Positions 43,666 through 52,706 of a stretch of 64,000 bases of DNA are shown here, one piece after another (the stretch's first letter is position 1; each line of letters begins with the position of its first letter). Source of the stretch: Hydrogenedens sp964549105 (GTDB taxonomy: Bacteria; Hydrogenedentota; Hydrogenedentia; Hydrogenedentales; Hydrogenedentaceae); assembly GCA_964549105.1 (NCBI GenBank), contig CAZJTZ010000005.1:92006-156005 (forward strand), given 5' to 3'. A model generated the notes under the pieces. That model searched no databases. It saw only the letters and a list, made by a program, of their open reading frames with translations, and was not told the origin of the DNA. The position numbers and the translations under genes are program-made.

Positions 43666-44430
43666 TTATTTCTTCCCTTTTATAGAAAGCGGTTGCAATT
43701 GCTTTGCAATAGCGAAGATAGAGCCACATAAGTCGGGGTATTCCAATCCTAATTTGTATAATCCTTCAATCTGTGATGGTCCCAGGATACCCATAGAATA
43801 TAATTGGTCTAATTGAAAATCTGCTAGAATTTTCAGAAAGATACCCCCCTGATGAACAATGGAAAAACTTGCATTTTCCAATTCACGGTTTAATCGCACC
43901 CGGTCATAAACCCTGCGGTGCCCATGTTGTAGGTCATGTTCCGTTAGGTCTGTAAGTTCTTCTATCAATCCTATATGTCGTGCCAATTGACGAGATAAGG
44001 CACGCGAATTTGGGACTACCACGAACAATAGTCCTTCTGGTAAAAGTAATGGTTTAATTTTATCTAACAATGATGGAACATCCTGCACATGCTCCATCAC
44101 ATATATAGCAAAAACAACATCATACTGTCTCCCTGTCTTTTCAACAGTCAGTTCTTCAAAAAGCGATGGGATAAACCGAACATTGGGGTGATTCTGCTTC
44201 CTTCCTTCGCGGAGAAATTCCTCATTTGCTTCTACTATATCCAACTGTGACAGGAACGGTACTAACATTCCTGTATCCACACCTTCGGCATAACCCAACT
44301 GAAGCCCTACCATTTTGCGTGTGAGATAAGGAGAAATTGTATGGACAATGAGTTCGCGTATAACACGGTCCTGTATAGACCCTTTTGTATAGGTTTTGCC
44401 CACTTGCTCTAAAAATTGTCGCTCATCCAT
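43666..44430 (-). CDS. Class I SAM-dependent methyltransferase
   Basis: 254 residues from the ATG at 44430, where GGAG lies 9 nt upstream. An in-frame TTG at 44445 falls inside the previous gene. The SAM site motif I is VGLQLGYAEGVDT (a variant of the usual GxGxG), the acidic ribose residue is in LDIVEAN, and motif IV is YDVVFAIYVMEHVQDVPSLL, followed by LLPEGLLFVVVPN. It resembles methyltransferases of sugar and O-antigen loci. It lies between the ATP-grasp/HAD fusion and the GT2 gene, so a sugar or lipid-linked intermediate is the likely substrate. Confidence 0.88.
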   Translation of the reverse strand: MDERQFLEQVGKTYTKGSIQDRVIRELIVHTISPYLTRKMVGLQLGYAEGVDTGMLVPFLSQLDIVEANEEFLREGRKQNHPNVRFIPSLFEELTVEKTGRQYDVVFAIYVMEHVQDVPSLLDKIKPLLLPEGLLFVVVPNSRALSRQLARHIGLIEELTDLTEHDLQHGHRRVYDRVRLNRELENASFSIVHQGGIFLKILADFQLDQLYSMGILGPSQIEGLYKLGLEYPDLCGSIFAIAKQLQPLSIKGKK

Positions 44431-44432
44431 AT

Positions 44433-45782
44433 TTACATTCTCCAATCAATTAAACTTTCAACCATGTCCACACTAAACACAGGGATTTTCAAGGCTTCAA
44501 ATACCTCCTGTCGTTCACGATAAGAATCATCAATAAAAATAGGATATTTCGATTGAATAAATCTGGATTTAGGCTCGTCATTCGTCAACTCAATGACCTC
44601 TAAAACCATCTGTCCTAATCCAAATTGGGATAATGAATGTTTGCAACTTCCTCTGTGCCGTGTCAGGATAGAAATAGGGATGTTAACGGATTTGCATTGG
44701 AGCAAGAATAAAACTAGCAATAGATTCAATTGTTCTTTGACTATCATTGTATCATCATAATCAATATAGACATGGTCAAAAGGATAAGTGCTTTTATTAA
44801 CAGATTTCCCCATAGACAGGGGAGGGACATTCAAAAAATAATTTGCCAGACATCTTTGCATTTCTACGGGATATTTTTGCTCATGGATAGTAAAAGGAAT
44901 ATCTATTGCGTCGTAAACCGTAAGAAGTGGCAAATTCACCCCGCGGTTGCGAAACAGTCCCATTCCACCGCTAACTCGCGGTGCAATTTCAAGAAGCACC
45001 ATTTCACCGTTTGCCCTCTGTTTCACCTGGAAAAACCATGCCCCATGTAAATTTAAGTGTTGATTGATTAATTTAGCATACGGCAAAAATTTCTTTTTAT
45101 TCACCACGCGTGTATCTACACTTATCCCTTGGGCTACACGAATACGCTCTCGTGCACCAACAAATAACAGTTTTCCTTTACAATCGGTAAAGCAATCCAC
45201 GGTATATTCCTGTCCAGGCAAATATTCTAAAATCAACAAATCTTTCTTTTGTTCCCAAATACCTCGCAGTTCCTTCTGTGTTTCGACACGAAACACGCCC
45301 TTTGAACCTTCGCCAACTCTCGGTTTCAAAAATACGGGGAAAGTTGTAACATCTTTGATTCGTTCAAAGACTTGTGGAACAGGAATTACCCCATTAAAGT
45401 AGCGATAAGTTTCCAATTTATCCCTACAAATCTGGCATGTATCCACTGGCGATATGAGAACTCGGCATGGCAACTCGTCTTGATGTTCAGCAAGAAACAA
45501 ACCTACTGTATCATGGGCAGGAAAAACAAATTCCATTTTTTTGTCCAACAGTAAGCGACAAAATTTTCGCAAAAAAGATGATTCATCTACAAAGGGCAAT
45601 CCTGTTGTATAATCCCTGAACATCACACAACCGGCATCACTTTCAAGACTGGTTGCTCCAAACAATTCAATATGTCTTGAATAAGCCAATGAACGAAATA
45701 TTTCTAAACCTATTTCCGTACCCCCTGGAAATACCAATATGCGAATAGGTTCATCCAGATTCCGCTGTTTCGGTTTACTCAT
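44433..45782 (-). CDS. ATP-grasp ligase fused to a HAD-like domain
   Basis: 449 residues. Residues 12-300 resemble the carbamoyl-phosphate-synthase/PylC-like ATP-grasp family: RILVFPGGTEIGLEIFRSL, VFPAHDTVGLFLAE, FPVFLKPRVGEGSKGVFRV, LLILEYLPGQEYTVDCF and VLLEIAPRVSGGMGL. Residues about 335-449 form a HAD-like domain, starting HVYIDYDDTMIV (DxDxT-like nucleophile region, with the pattern D-Y-D-D-T) and ending with the acidic motif PIFIDDSYRERQ. ATP-grasp enzymes join a carboxylate to an amine or other nucleophile, which fits the DegT aminotransferase just upstream (ATGA overlap). The fusion suggests coupled ligation and dephosphorylation of an amino-sugar or amino-acid precursor. Confidence 0.82.
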   Translation of the reverse strand: MSKPKQRNLDEPIRILVFPGGTEIGLEIFRSLAYSRHIELFGATSLESDAGCVMFRDYTTGLPFVDESSFLRKFCRLLLDKKMEFVFPAHDTVGLFLAEHQDELPCRVLISPVDTCQICRDKLETYRYFNGVIPVPQVFERIKDVTTFPVFLKPRVGEGSKGVFRVETQKELRGIWEQKKDLLILEYLPGQEYTVDCFTDCKGKLLFVGARERIRVAQGISVDTRVVNKKKFLPYAKLINQHLNLHGAWFFQVKQRANGEMVLLEIAPRVSGGMGLFRNRGVNLPLLTVYDAIDIPFTIHEQKYPVEMQRCLANYFLNVPPLSMGKSVNKSTYPFDHVYIDYDDTMIVKEQLNLLLVLFLLQCKSVNIPISILTRHRGSCKHSLSQFGLGQMVLEVIELTNDEPKSRFIQSKYPIFIDDSYRERQEVFEALKIPVFSVDMVESLIDWRM

Positions 45783-46942
45783 GTGTTAGTCCACTCCGGA
45801 AAGGTCTTTATCAATTCACAAATTTTTATTACATACTCATAAGGTAAGTTTCCATACATGGGTAAACATAAAATTCTCTGTGCCACTTCATCTGCAACCG
45901 GCGTAGGTAGTTTGGGTATGTCTTTCCTTTCTGCATAATACGGTATGCGGTTACACAACGGATAGAAATATTTACGCACGATTACATTGCAGCGTCGAAG
46001 TCTCTGGAACAGTTCATCTCTTGAAAGCCCATACACTTCTCTATCCACCTCTATTGGGAAATAGGCATAATTCCATTCGCAATCTTTCGGCACTGAAACA
46101 GTCTGGATACCATGACAATCCTTCAATTGCTCGCAATACAATTTATACAAGTTTTGACGCCTGTTTATCTCTTCAGGAACTTTTGGCAACAATGCCAAAC
46201 CAAAGGCTGATGACAATTCAGTCATCTTTCCATTGATTCCGACTCCCACTACCGTTTCTTCATCGGCAATACCAAAATTTTTCATATAATATGCTGTGCG
46301 TGCTTGCTCTGCGGTATGGCAAACCAAGGCGCCTCCTTCTGCTGTGGTAAACAATTTTGTAGCATGAAAACTCAATACAGATATATCACCATACCCACAT
46401 AACGGTTTTCCACGATACTTGCAACCAAAGGTATGTGCTGCATCATACACAACAGGTATAGAATACTTTTTCGAAAGTCTTTCAAATGCCTCCACATCAC
46501 AGGGAATACCGTATACATGTACAGGGAAGATAGCCCTTGTCTTTGGCGTTATCGCTTTTTCAACACAATTCGGGTCTAAATTATAACTATCCCTTTGAAT
46601 ATCGCAAAACACAGGTTTAAGTCCATTCCAGCATACTACATGGGGAGTGGCTGAAAAAGTAAACGGCGTCGTAATGACTTCCCCTTCTTCAATATTTAAT
46701 ATCTTCAATGCTATTAATAATGCAATTGTGCCATTACAAAACAGAACCAGTTCGGGCACTTCCAAAAATTTCTTCAATTCTTCCGTAAACTTCTGATGCC
46801 AATAAGCCTCATTGGTCAACCACAGTGTCTCCCAGATAGAAGAAAGATAACCCTGATATTCCTCCTTTGAAGGCATTGTAGGTCGTGCTACATATATTGT
46901 TTCTTTGAATCTACTTTTTTCTATATACCCGTCTAAATCCAT
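45779..46942 (-). CDS. DegT/DnrJ/EryC1/StrS-family aminotransferase
   Basis: 387 residues from the ATG at 46942, where GAGG lies 9 nt upstream. An ATG at 46957 would add five residues. PLP-fold landmarks: LVLFCNGTIALLIALKIL, VITTPFTFSATPHVVCWNG, VHVYGIPCDVEAFERLSKKY, VVYDAAHTFGCKYRGK and the PLP-binding Lys in LSFHATKLFTTAEGGALV, then MTELSSAFGLALL. The family transfers amino groups to nucleotide-linked ketosugars. It opens the seven-gene operon whose later genes encode an ATP-grasp/HAD enzyme, a methyltransferase, a GT2, an SGNH protein and two GT-C-like proteins, probably for a surface amino-sugar glycan. Confidence 0.94.
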   Translation of the reverse strand: MDLDGYIEKSRFKETIYVARPTMPSKEEYQGYLSSIWETLWLTNEAYWHQKFTEELKKFLEVPELVLFCNGTIALLIALKILNIEEGEVITTPFTFSATPHVVCWNGLKPVFCDIQRDSYNLDPNCVEKAITPKTRAIFPVHVYGIPCDVEAFERLSKKYSIPVVYDAAHTFGCKYRGKPLCGYGDISVLSFHATKLFTTAEGGALVCHTAEQARTAYYMKNFGIADEETVVGVGINGKMTELSSAFGLALLPKVPEEINRRQNLYKLYCEQLKDCHGIQTVSVPKDCEWNYAYFPIEVDREVYGLSRDELFQRLRRCNVIVRKYFYPLCNRIPYYAERKDIPKLPTPVADEVAQRILCLPMYGNLPYEYVIKICELIKTFPEWTNT

Positions 46943-47073
46943 ACCTGCAAACCTCATTTCGCAGTAGAGACTATAAAACTATTAAAATAAGAACACAATT
47001 ATTGATAAAGTTTAACATAATTGAAATGCTTTTCTTGAATGAAAAAAACTATCTCGAAATACAGTAAATAAAA

Positions 47074-48087
47074 ATGAGCCTTTATAAAAACAAAATAAGA
47101 ACTCTAATCATAAATGGATGTTTACTTGTTGTAAGTCTTCTTGTATGTGGTGTAATTGCAGAAATGTTTTTTGCATACTGGGAAAAACATTTACTTAAAT
47201 CTATGGGCGTTTTTATCCCTGTTGACCCAAAATATGATGGTGCAGCATGGGAAATAGACCCCATGCACGCAAATCGTTTTGAATGGCAACCTGATGGGAA
47301 TAGTATTGCCCATATCCGTTCCAAAAATCCAGGACTCATGTATGAACTTCGACCTAATGCTGAAATATCTGAGATAATAAAGATAAACTCTGGTGGATTT
47401 CGCGACCGTGAATTTCAAAAAGAAAGACCCCCCAACACATTCCGTATCGCCATCGTAGGAGACTCTGTTACTTTTGGCTGGCGTCAACGATTGGAAGACA
47501 TTTACCCTAAAAAATTAGAAGCACTTTTGCAGGCAAAGGCATCTCCTAATGTTCAATTTGAAGTGCTCAACTTTGGTATTGGCGGATATAATGCAGAACA
47601 AGAAGTGGAACTTATTAAAACTAAAGTCCTTGAATATCAGCCCAATCTAATTTTGATAGGTTTCTGTCCTAATGATGGGCAAATTGGCTTTGATGGCGGT
47701 CTTTGGTGGCACTTTTTCCACGGTCCTTCGAGAACACTCTCTTTTCTCAAATTACTATCTATTTATAGAAAAAGCCAACAGGATGAACTCGCCCTCTTAA
47801 AATCCCCTTATGAAGAACTGGCACATATTTCACAACAGAACAACATTCCCGTCCATGTATGTATTTTGCCTATGCTACAAGGAGAAAACTTATGGTCTCC
47901 CCCTGGCTTTATCCAATTATTAGAGAACCTAAAAATTCCTTACCTTAATTTGATACCTACCTTCAAGGAAAATGACATTAAAAAACTTTTATTTGACTCC
48001 GTCCATCTTACTGTTGACGGACATGATTTTGTTGCTCACGAAATATACAATTACCTCATCTCCAACAATTTGATTCCTACCCAATAG
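47074..48087 (+). CDS. Membrane-anchored SGNH/GDSL hydrolase
   Basis: 337 residues. An N-terminal anchor (LIINGCLLVVSLLVCGVIAE) is followed by an SGNH domain. Block I is FRIAIVGDSVTFGWRQR (catalytic Ser), block II is VLNFGIGGYNAEQE, block III is LIGFCPNDGQIG and block V is LLFDSVHLTVDGHDF (Asp and His). The sequence is complete, unlike the GES variant at 41105. It is likely a cell-surface esterase or acetyl-group handler for a glycan. It is divergent from the glycan operon start (46942), sharing a 131 bp promoter region. It has no strong ribosome site before its ATG. Confidence 0.9.
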   Translation: MSLYKNKIRTLIINGCLLVVSLLVCGVIAEMFFAYWEKHLLKSMGVFIPVDPKYDGAAWEIDPMHANRFEWQPDGNSIAHIRSKNPGLMYELRPNAEISEIIKINSGGFRDREFQKERPPNTFRIAIVGDSVTFGWRQRLEDIYPKKLEALLQAKASPNVQFEVLNFGIGGYNAEQEVELIKTKVLEYQPNLILIGFCPNDGQIGFDGGLWWHFFHGPSRTLSFLKLLSIYRKSQQDELALLKSPYEELAHISQQNNIPVHVCILPMLQGENLWSPPGFIQLLENLKIPYLNLIPTFKENDIKKLLFDSVHLTVDGHDFVAHEIYNYLISNNLIPTQ

Positions 48088-48166
48088 TTCTATCGCTTAT
48101 TTTTTTGATATACCGCAGATTATTTCTCACCTGATTTGGAACTATTTTTTAAAAACCAGGCTATTA

Positions 48167-49882
48167 TCATTTTTGTTTTACCTTGTAGATAATGACTTCG
48201 TGGTCCTGATAGCAGGGAAGAATTTTAGTGAGTGTGTTCAGAATTGAAATTTTTTCATCATTTTTAGGAAGAAGAATATAATCTACATTATTTTGACAGC
48301 ACATAACAAAAAAATCACTATATCGTCGTTGTTCAAGAGTATCCCATAATCGTTTCGATAAATCTGCTCGTGGTATAAATTGGACATAAGGATTCATATA
48401 CAGTAGAGAGATAAATATCAATTTCCGTGCAGAGGGAAGAACAACCCAAATCCCACATTTTTCTTCGCATAGGAATAGGTTATCATGAGAAGTATTGTTA
48501 AGCACCCAGTTATAAGCAGAATCGTATTTAATAACCTCGTATATCAATTTATTTTCTTCTCTTCCACGGTATATTTCATGTATCGGAGGTATAGGTTTCA
48601 CAAGGGTATTAATACATATCAGAAAAATTAAAGATAATGTAAATAGATATGCACCTTCCTGTAGCCATCCGTTTGCATTCCATCGTGCAATAAGATTTAT
48701 AACTCCACGAGATAATTGCAAAGCACCATACACAAACCAGAACCCAAGAAGGGCATGTACCGACATAAAGGTATGATGTGGTGGAAAGAAAGATGGCAAT
48801 ACATATCCGTGAGAAAGTAAGAATTGAACCATTATTTGTTGGAATACAAGCAAAAGAACGACTGCTGTCCATACACGCAACCAGCGTAGATGTGGGCTTT
48901 TCCAATGGATAAATACAAATATTATTGAGATAAGACCTAATACTGTGAAACCGTTAGCATTTTTAATTAAAGTAGCAGGTAGATTATTCCATTCAAGTGC
49001 TGTGGCAACATAAAGGGAAGGATAGGGGTTATAAATAATAAATTGGTATCGTATTAAAATAGGTAACCAATAAGGTATACTGACAACTAACGATACAGCA
49101 AAAAGCACAACGATATGTATAATTAGTCTTTTAAGTTCGGATTTTTGACTATTTTTATACATTTGCACCATCTCTACAACGGCATAAAAAAGTATAAATA
49201 GCCCTCCCTCGATTAAAACAGCAGTATGAGTCAGAAAACCTAATCCCAAACATAAACCTGTAAATACTGCAAATATCATCTTTTTTTTCTTTATAAATAT
49301 CAAAAACATAAGAAGTGTAAGAAATAAAAAAGATTTACCCCATTGTGGAGCAAGCAGCCACGGTGAATAACAAGAGTAAAACCATTCCGGAAATAAGAAA
49401 GGATGTCTTGCAAATAAGGAGTAAGAAAGAATCAAAAATCCAGCCCAGGGTCCCCAACGATTCCATGCAAAAAATATCATTGAGATAGGCAACAATAATT
49501 GTATAAAAGGACCTATTCGCATGCAGGTTTCAGGTAAAGATAGGTTCAATATCTTGCTGAATAATGCGAGAACGAATCCTGTCATCGGGTTATACCAATT
49601 TATCTCATCTTTCAAAATAGGGTCTTCGGGATAGGTTTTATCAAGGATAGTCTGGGCAATTCCGATGTCACGAAGGGGGTCCCAGGTAAAGGGCCAATGA
49701 AAAGGACGAGCACTGACAATACCAATGGCTAAAGCAAAGGCGAGGAAAACAAGGCATAGTATAGAGGCAATTGTTTTATCGGTTGTAGTAGATGGACTTA
49801 AATAGGAAGTTTTTTCATTTTGACCTACAATGGGTTTCTTAATTTCCGATAAAATCTGATGTACTTCTTCAATATGCGACAT
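48167..49882 (-). CDS. Polytopic membrane protein (GT-C/ArnT-like)
   Basis: 571 residues. About ten membrane helices begin at residue 37 (IASILCLVFLAFALAIGIVS). The first external loop has ARPFHWPFTWDPLRDIGIAQ, where a WD/RD pair lies near the typical acidic catalytic position. A soluble tail follows the last helix (YDSAYNWVLNNTSHDNLFLC, NVDYILLPKNDEKISILNTL). It has the arrangement of PMT-like or oligosaccharyl-transferase-like enzymes, with no specific match. Together with the SGNH gene before it, it may extend the glycan locus. It faces that gene tail to tail, 79 bp apart. Confidence 0.65.
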   Translation of the reverse strand: MSHIEEVHQILSEIKKPIVGQNEKTSYLSPSTTTDKTIASILCLVFLAFALAIGIVSARPFHWPFTWDPLRDIGIAQTILDKTYPEDPILKDEINWYNPMTGFVLALFSKILNLSLPETCMRIGPFIQLLLPISMIFFAWNRWGPWAGFLILSYSLFARHPFLFPEWFYSCYSPWLLAPQWGKSFLFLTLLMFLIFIKKKKMIFAVFTGLCLGLGFLTHTAVLIEGGLFILFYAVVEMVQMYKNSQKSELKRLIIHIVVLFAVSLVVSIPYWLPILIRYQFIIYNPYPSLYVATALEWNNLPATLIKNANGFTVLGLISIIFVFIHWKSPHLRWLRVWTAVVLLLVFQQIMVQFLLSHGYVLPSFFPPHHTFMSVHALLGFWFVYGALQLSRGVINLIARWNANGWLQEGAYLFTLSLIFLICINTLVKPIPPIHEIYRGREENKLIYEVIKYDSAYNWVLNNTSHDNLFLCEEKCGIWVVLPSARKLIFISLLYMNPYVQFIPRADLSKRLWDTLEQRRYSDFFVMCCQNNVDYILLPKNDEKISILNTLTKILPCYQDHEVIIYKVKQK

Positions 49883-49908
49883 TATTATTTCAATGTATCT
49901 TTTGTTGA

Positions 49909-50811
49909 TTAGTGATTACGAAATAAGACATATAGAGCCAATTGTCTAAAAATCTCTGCCTCTTTCCCAAAACGACTTAATGAGGATATTGCTTTGTTTG
50001 TGTGTTCTATCGCAAATCGCTGGGTTTGTTCCATTCCTAACAAGGCAGGATAGGTTGATTTTTTATGTTCCTTATCACTTCCAACAGGTTTACCTAATAT
50101 TTTTTCATCACCAATCACATTTAGTATGTCGTCAACAATCTGGAAAGTAATCCCTAAATTTTTGCCATATTCAGTTATATCGTAGAGGCTATCAGCACTT
50201 GCATTTGAGAGCAAAGCACCACATCTTAAAGAGGCACAAATTAGGGAACCTGTCTTCTTTTGGTGAATCTCTTGTAATATTTCCAAAGGCACTTTTTGCG
50301 ATTCTGCCTGCATATCCATGTATTGTCCACCCACCATACCATTTACACCTGCGGCACACGCCACTTCCGCAACGACTTCTACACTCCCCGTATTCGCCAG
50401 AAGTTCAAAAGCCAGGGTTAATAATCCATCACCTGCTAAAAGTGCAACGGCTTCTCCATAAGCCTTATGCAAGGTAAGTTTCCCACGCCGAAAGTCATCA
50501 TTATCCAGCGCAGGTAGGTCATCATGAATCAGCGAATAGGTATGTATCATTTCAATAGCACATGCACAGGGCATAACCCGAGTTATATCTCCTCCAAACA
50601 ATTCTGCTGAACCTAAAACCAATGCAGGACGGAGCCGTTTCCCACCTGAAAACAGGCTATATTCCATCGCTTCCATCAGTCCTGTAATGGGACATTGAAG
50701 TTGATGAAGGTAGGAGCGAAGGGCTTCTTCTGTCTGTTTTCCTTTTTCCTGGAGAAATAGTTCTATTTGTTCTTTTTCAAATTCTTTTTTTAACTCATTA
50801 AAAATACTCAT
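49909..50811 (-). CDS. ispA: Polyprenyl (farnesyl/geranylgeranyl) diphosphate synthase
   Basis: 300 residues of the trans-isoprenyl diphosphate synthase family. Seen: FSGGKRLRPALVLGSAELFG, the first Asp-rich motif SLIHDDLPALDNDDFRRGKLT, AVALLAGDGLLTLAFELL, GGQYMDMQAE, HQKKTGSLI and the second Asp-rich motif ITFQIVDDILNVIGDE with LGKPVGSDKEHKKSTYPALLG. It condenses isopentenyl diphosphate onto allylic primers, feeding quinone tails (menA) and lipid carriers. Its ATG shares one base with the stop of xseB (TAATG), giving a tightly coupled xseA-xseB-ispA order common in bacteria. Confidence 0.95.
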   Translation of the reverse strand: MSIFNELKKEFEKEQIELFLQEKGKQTEEALRSYLHQLQCPITGLMEAMEYSLFSGGKRLRPALVLGSAELFGGDITRVMPCACAIEMIHTYSLIHDDLPALDNDDFRRGKLTLHKAYGEAVALLAGDGLLTLAFELLANTGSVEVVAEVACAAGVNGMVGGQYMDMQAESQKVPLEILQEIHQKKTGSLICASLRCGALLSNASADSLYDITEYGKNLGITFQIVDDILNVIGDEKILGKPVGSDKEHKKSTYPALLGMEQTQRFAIEHTNKAISSLSRFGKEAEIFRQLALYVLFRNH

Positions 50812-51200
50812 TAGAAAGGTAAATCCTCATTAATATCTGTTGTGTTACTACTATTATCATTTTTCTGAACAACCGTCTTTTTGGGTTTTGGTTGAGTTGA
50901 CTTGCTCTGCATTGTTTTTTGTGTAACTGAACTGTCTTCCGTTCCATTTTCGGTCTCTGAAATATCAAATGGCTGGGCTTCTATCTCACCTGTATCATTT
51001 TGTAAAAGAATTTCTATTCTTCTCTCTGCATCAGCAAGGGCTTTTTCGCATTGCCTGGCTAACCGAATCCCCTCTTCAAACTGTTTAAGGGACTCCTCCA
51101 GAGTCAATTCACCTTTTTCTAATTCTTGAACAATCTGTTCCAATTTCTGCAAGTCTTTTTCAAAATTACTGGAATGGGATTTTTCTTGTTTGTCTTTCAT
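50811..51200 (-). CDS. xseB: Exonuclease VII small subunit
   Basis: 129 residues. The first 75 are the conserved XseB helical hairpin: FEKDLQKLEQIVQELEKGEL followed by TLEESLKQFEEGIRLARQCEKALADAE. The remaining 50 or so residues are a low-complexity Ser/Thr/Asn/Lys-rich tail, longer than the usual ~80-residue protein. It forms the active complex with XseA for single-strand DNA degradation. The ATG overlaps the xseA stop by four bases and the TAA overlaps the ispA start. Confidence 0.93.
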   Translation of the reverse strand: MKDKQEKSHSSNFEKDLQKLEQIVQELEKGELTLEESLKQFEEGIRLARQCEKALADAERRIEILLQNDTGEIEAQPFDISETENGTEDSSVTQKTMQSKSTQPKPKKTVVQKNDNSSNTTDINEDLPF

Positions 51201-52570
51201 AGCAGTTCTTCCTTTTCTCTTTCCATTTTCTCAACAATTGCATGAGCGTTGCCATCTGGAAACTGCATTTTAACACAATTTCCTACTTCTAATTGATTTA
51301 TAGAACGAACCAATTCATGCTCGGGTTCATGCCATACTAAAGCATATCCACGATTTAATACTTTCAATGGACTTAATGTTTCAAGTTTAGCAGTACAAAA
51401 CATAAATTTTGTCTTACAATTCTGGTGAGTAGCAAAGATTTTTTGTTCTAATTGCTTTTTAAGGTAAGACAAACTTTCTTTTTGTGATTTGATTTTTGAT
51501 TGGGGTGACATAATTTGCAAAGCATATTTTGCCTTCTGGATTCGTTGATGGAGTGCTTCCTTTTTCCATGTCCATCGGTTTTCTATCTGTTCTCTATAAT
51601 CCATAAGAAGACGCTGATGTTCATAGAGCCAACTTTTTATACTTTTAAAACTGTATTTATATTTCAACAGTTCTAAATGATGTTGATATGCCTGAATTAT
51701 ATGTCTAAAAGCCCGCACCAATTTTTGCTTTTTTGTTTGTATCTTTTCCCACAGAACCGTCTGGTCGGGAATAACCATTTCGGCGGCAGCAGACGGAGTC
51801 GGTGCCCGAACATCCGCAGCAAAATCAGTTAAGGTATAATCTATTTCATGTCCCACTGCAGAGATAATAGGCGTTTTTGCCGCATAAACAGCACGTACTA
51901 CAATTTCCTCATTGAAGGGCCAGAGGTCCTCTATTGAACCTCCACCTCTCCCTACGATAATGACATCCACTCCATATTGGTCGAGGAAACGAATCCCCGT
52001 TACAATATCACCTGCGGCTTCATTCCCCTGCACACGTGCAGGATATAAGATTACATGGATATTTGCAAATCTACGAGACAAGACTTTCAATATATCCCTG
52101 ATTGCGGCACCGGAGGGAGAAGTCACAACACCGATTTTTTTGGGCAATAGAGGCAATTCTATTTTGTGTGCTGGGTCAAACAAACCCTCTGCTTCCAATT
52201 TCTTTTTTAACTGTTCAAAAGCAAGTTGGAGGGCTCCCATCCCCTTGGGTTCTATTTGTTCAACAATAATTTGATAAGCCCCTCGCTTTTCATACACAGT
52301 AATCTGTCCAAAAGCAATAGCTTTAATCCCATTTTCAGGTTTAAACTTTACGGATTGAAGATGACCTTTAAACATTACAGCGGTAATTTCACTTTCTGCA
52401 TCCTTCAATGTAAAATAGGCATGTCCCGAAGAGGCAACTCGCCAGTTCGATATTTCGCCTGTTAGCCAGATGTAACCTATCTCATTTTCCAGCAACTCAC
52501 GAATCTTACGATTGAGTTCAGATACAGACCATATTTTCGACTGTTCTATTTCCAGCACTTCATTTATCAC
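51197..52570 (-). CDS. xseA: Exonuclease VII large subunit
   Basis: 457 residues. An N-terminal OB-fold (IWSVSELNRKIRELLENEIG, IWLTGEISNWRVASSGHAYF) leads to the catalytic domain with KIGVVTSPSGAAIRDILKVL, ILYPARVQGNEAAGDI, VDVIIVGRGGGSIEDLWPFN, PIISAVGHEIDYTLTDFAAD and RAPTPSAAAEMV. A long coiled coil follows, then NRGYALVWHEPEHELVRSIN near the end. The length and order are typical. The start is GTG at 52570 with AAGG upstream. It begins the xseA-xseB-ispA operon. Confidence 0.96.
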   Translation of the reverse strand: MINEVLEIEQSKIWSVSELNRKIRELLENEIGYIWLTGEISNWRVASSGHAYFTLKDAESEITAVMFKGHLQSVKFKPENGIKAIAFGQITVYEKRGAYQIIVEQIEPKGMGALQLAFEQLKKKLEAEGLFDPAHKIELPLLPKKIGVVTSPSGAAIRDILKVLSRRFANIHVILYPARVQGNEAAGDIVTGIRFLDQYGVDVIIVGRGGGSIEDLWPFNEEIVVRAVYAAKTPIISAVGHEIDYTLTDFAADVRAPTPSAAAEMVIPDQTVLWEKIQTKKQKLVRAFRHIIQAYQHHLELLKYKYSFKSIKSWLYEHQRLLMDYREQIENRWTWKKEALHQRIQKAKYALQIMSPQSKIKSQKESLSYLKKQLEQKIFATHQNCKTKFMFCTAKLETLSPLKVLNRGYALVWHEPEHELVRSINQLEVGNCVKMQFPDGNAHAIVEKMEREKEELL

Positions 52571-52706
52571 TTATATTAACCTTTTCTGTCTTTGCTTTCG
52601 TTTTCTTAATTAAAAGGAATTTAATTATAATGTGTTTAGAGGAATAAATACCAAAATATACCAAACAATTTACTCAAAAAAACCTTTAAAAATTTTTAGG
52701 TTTCTC

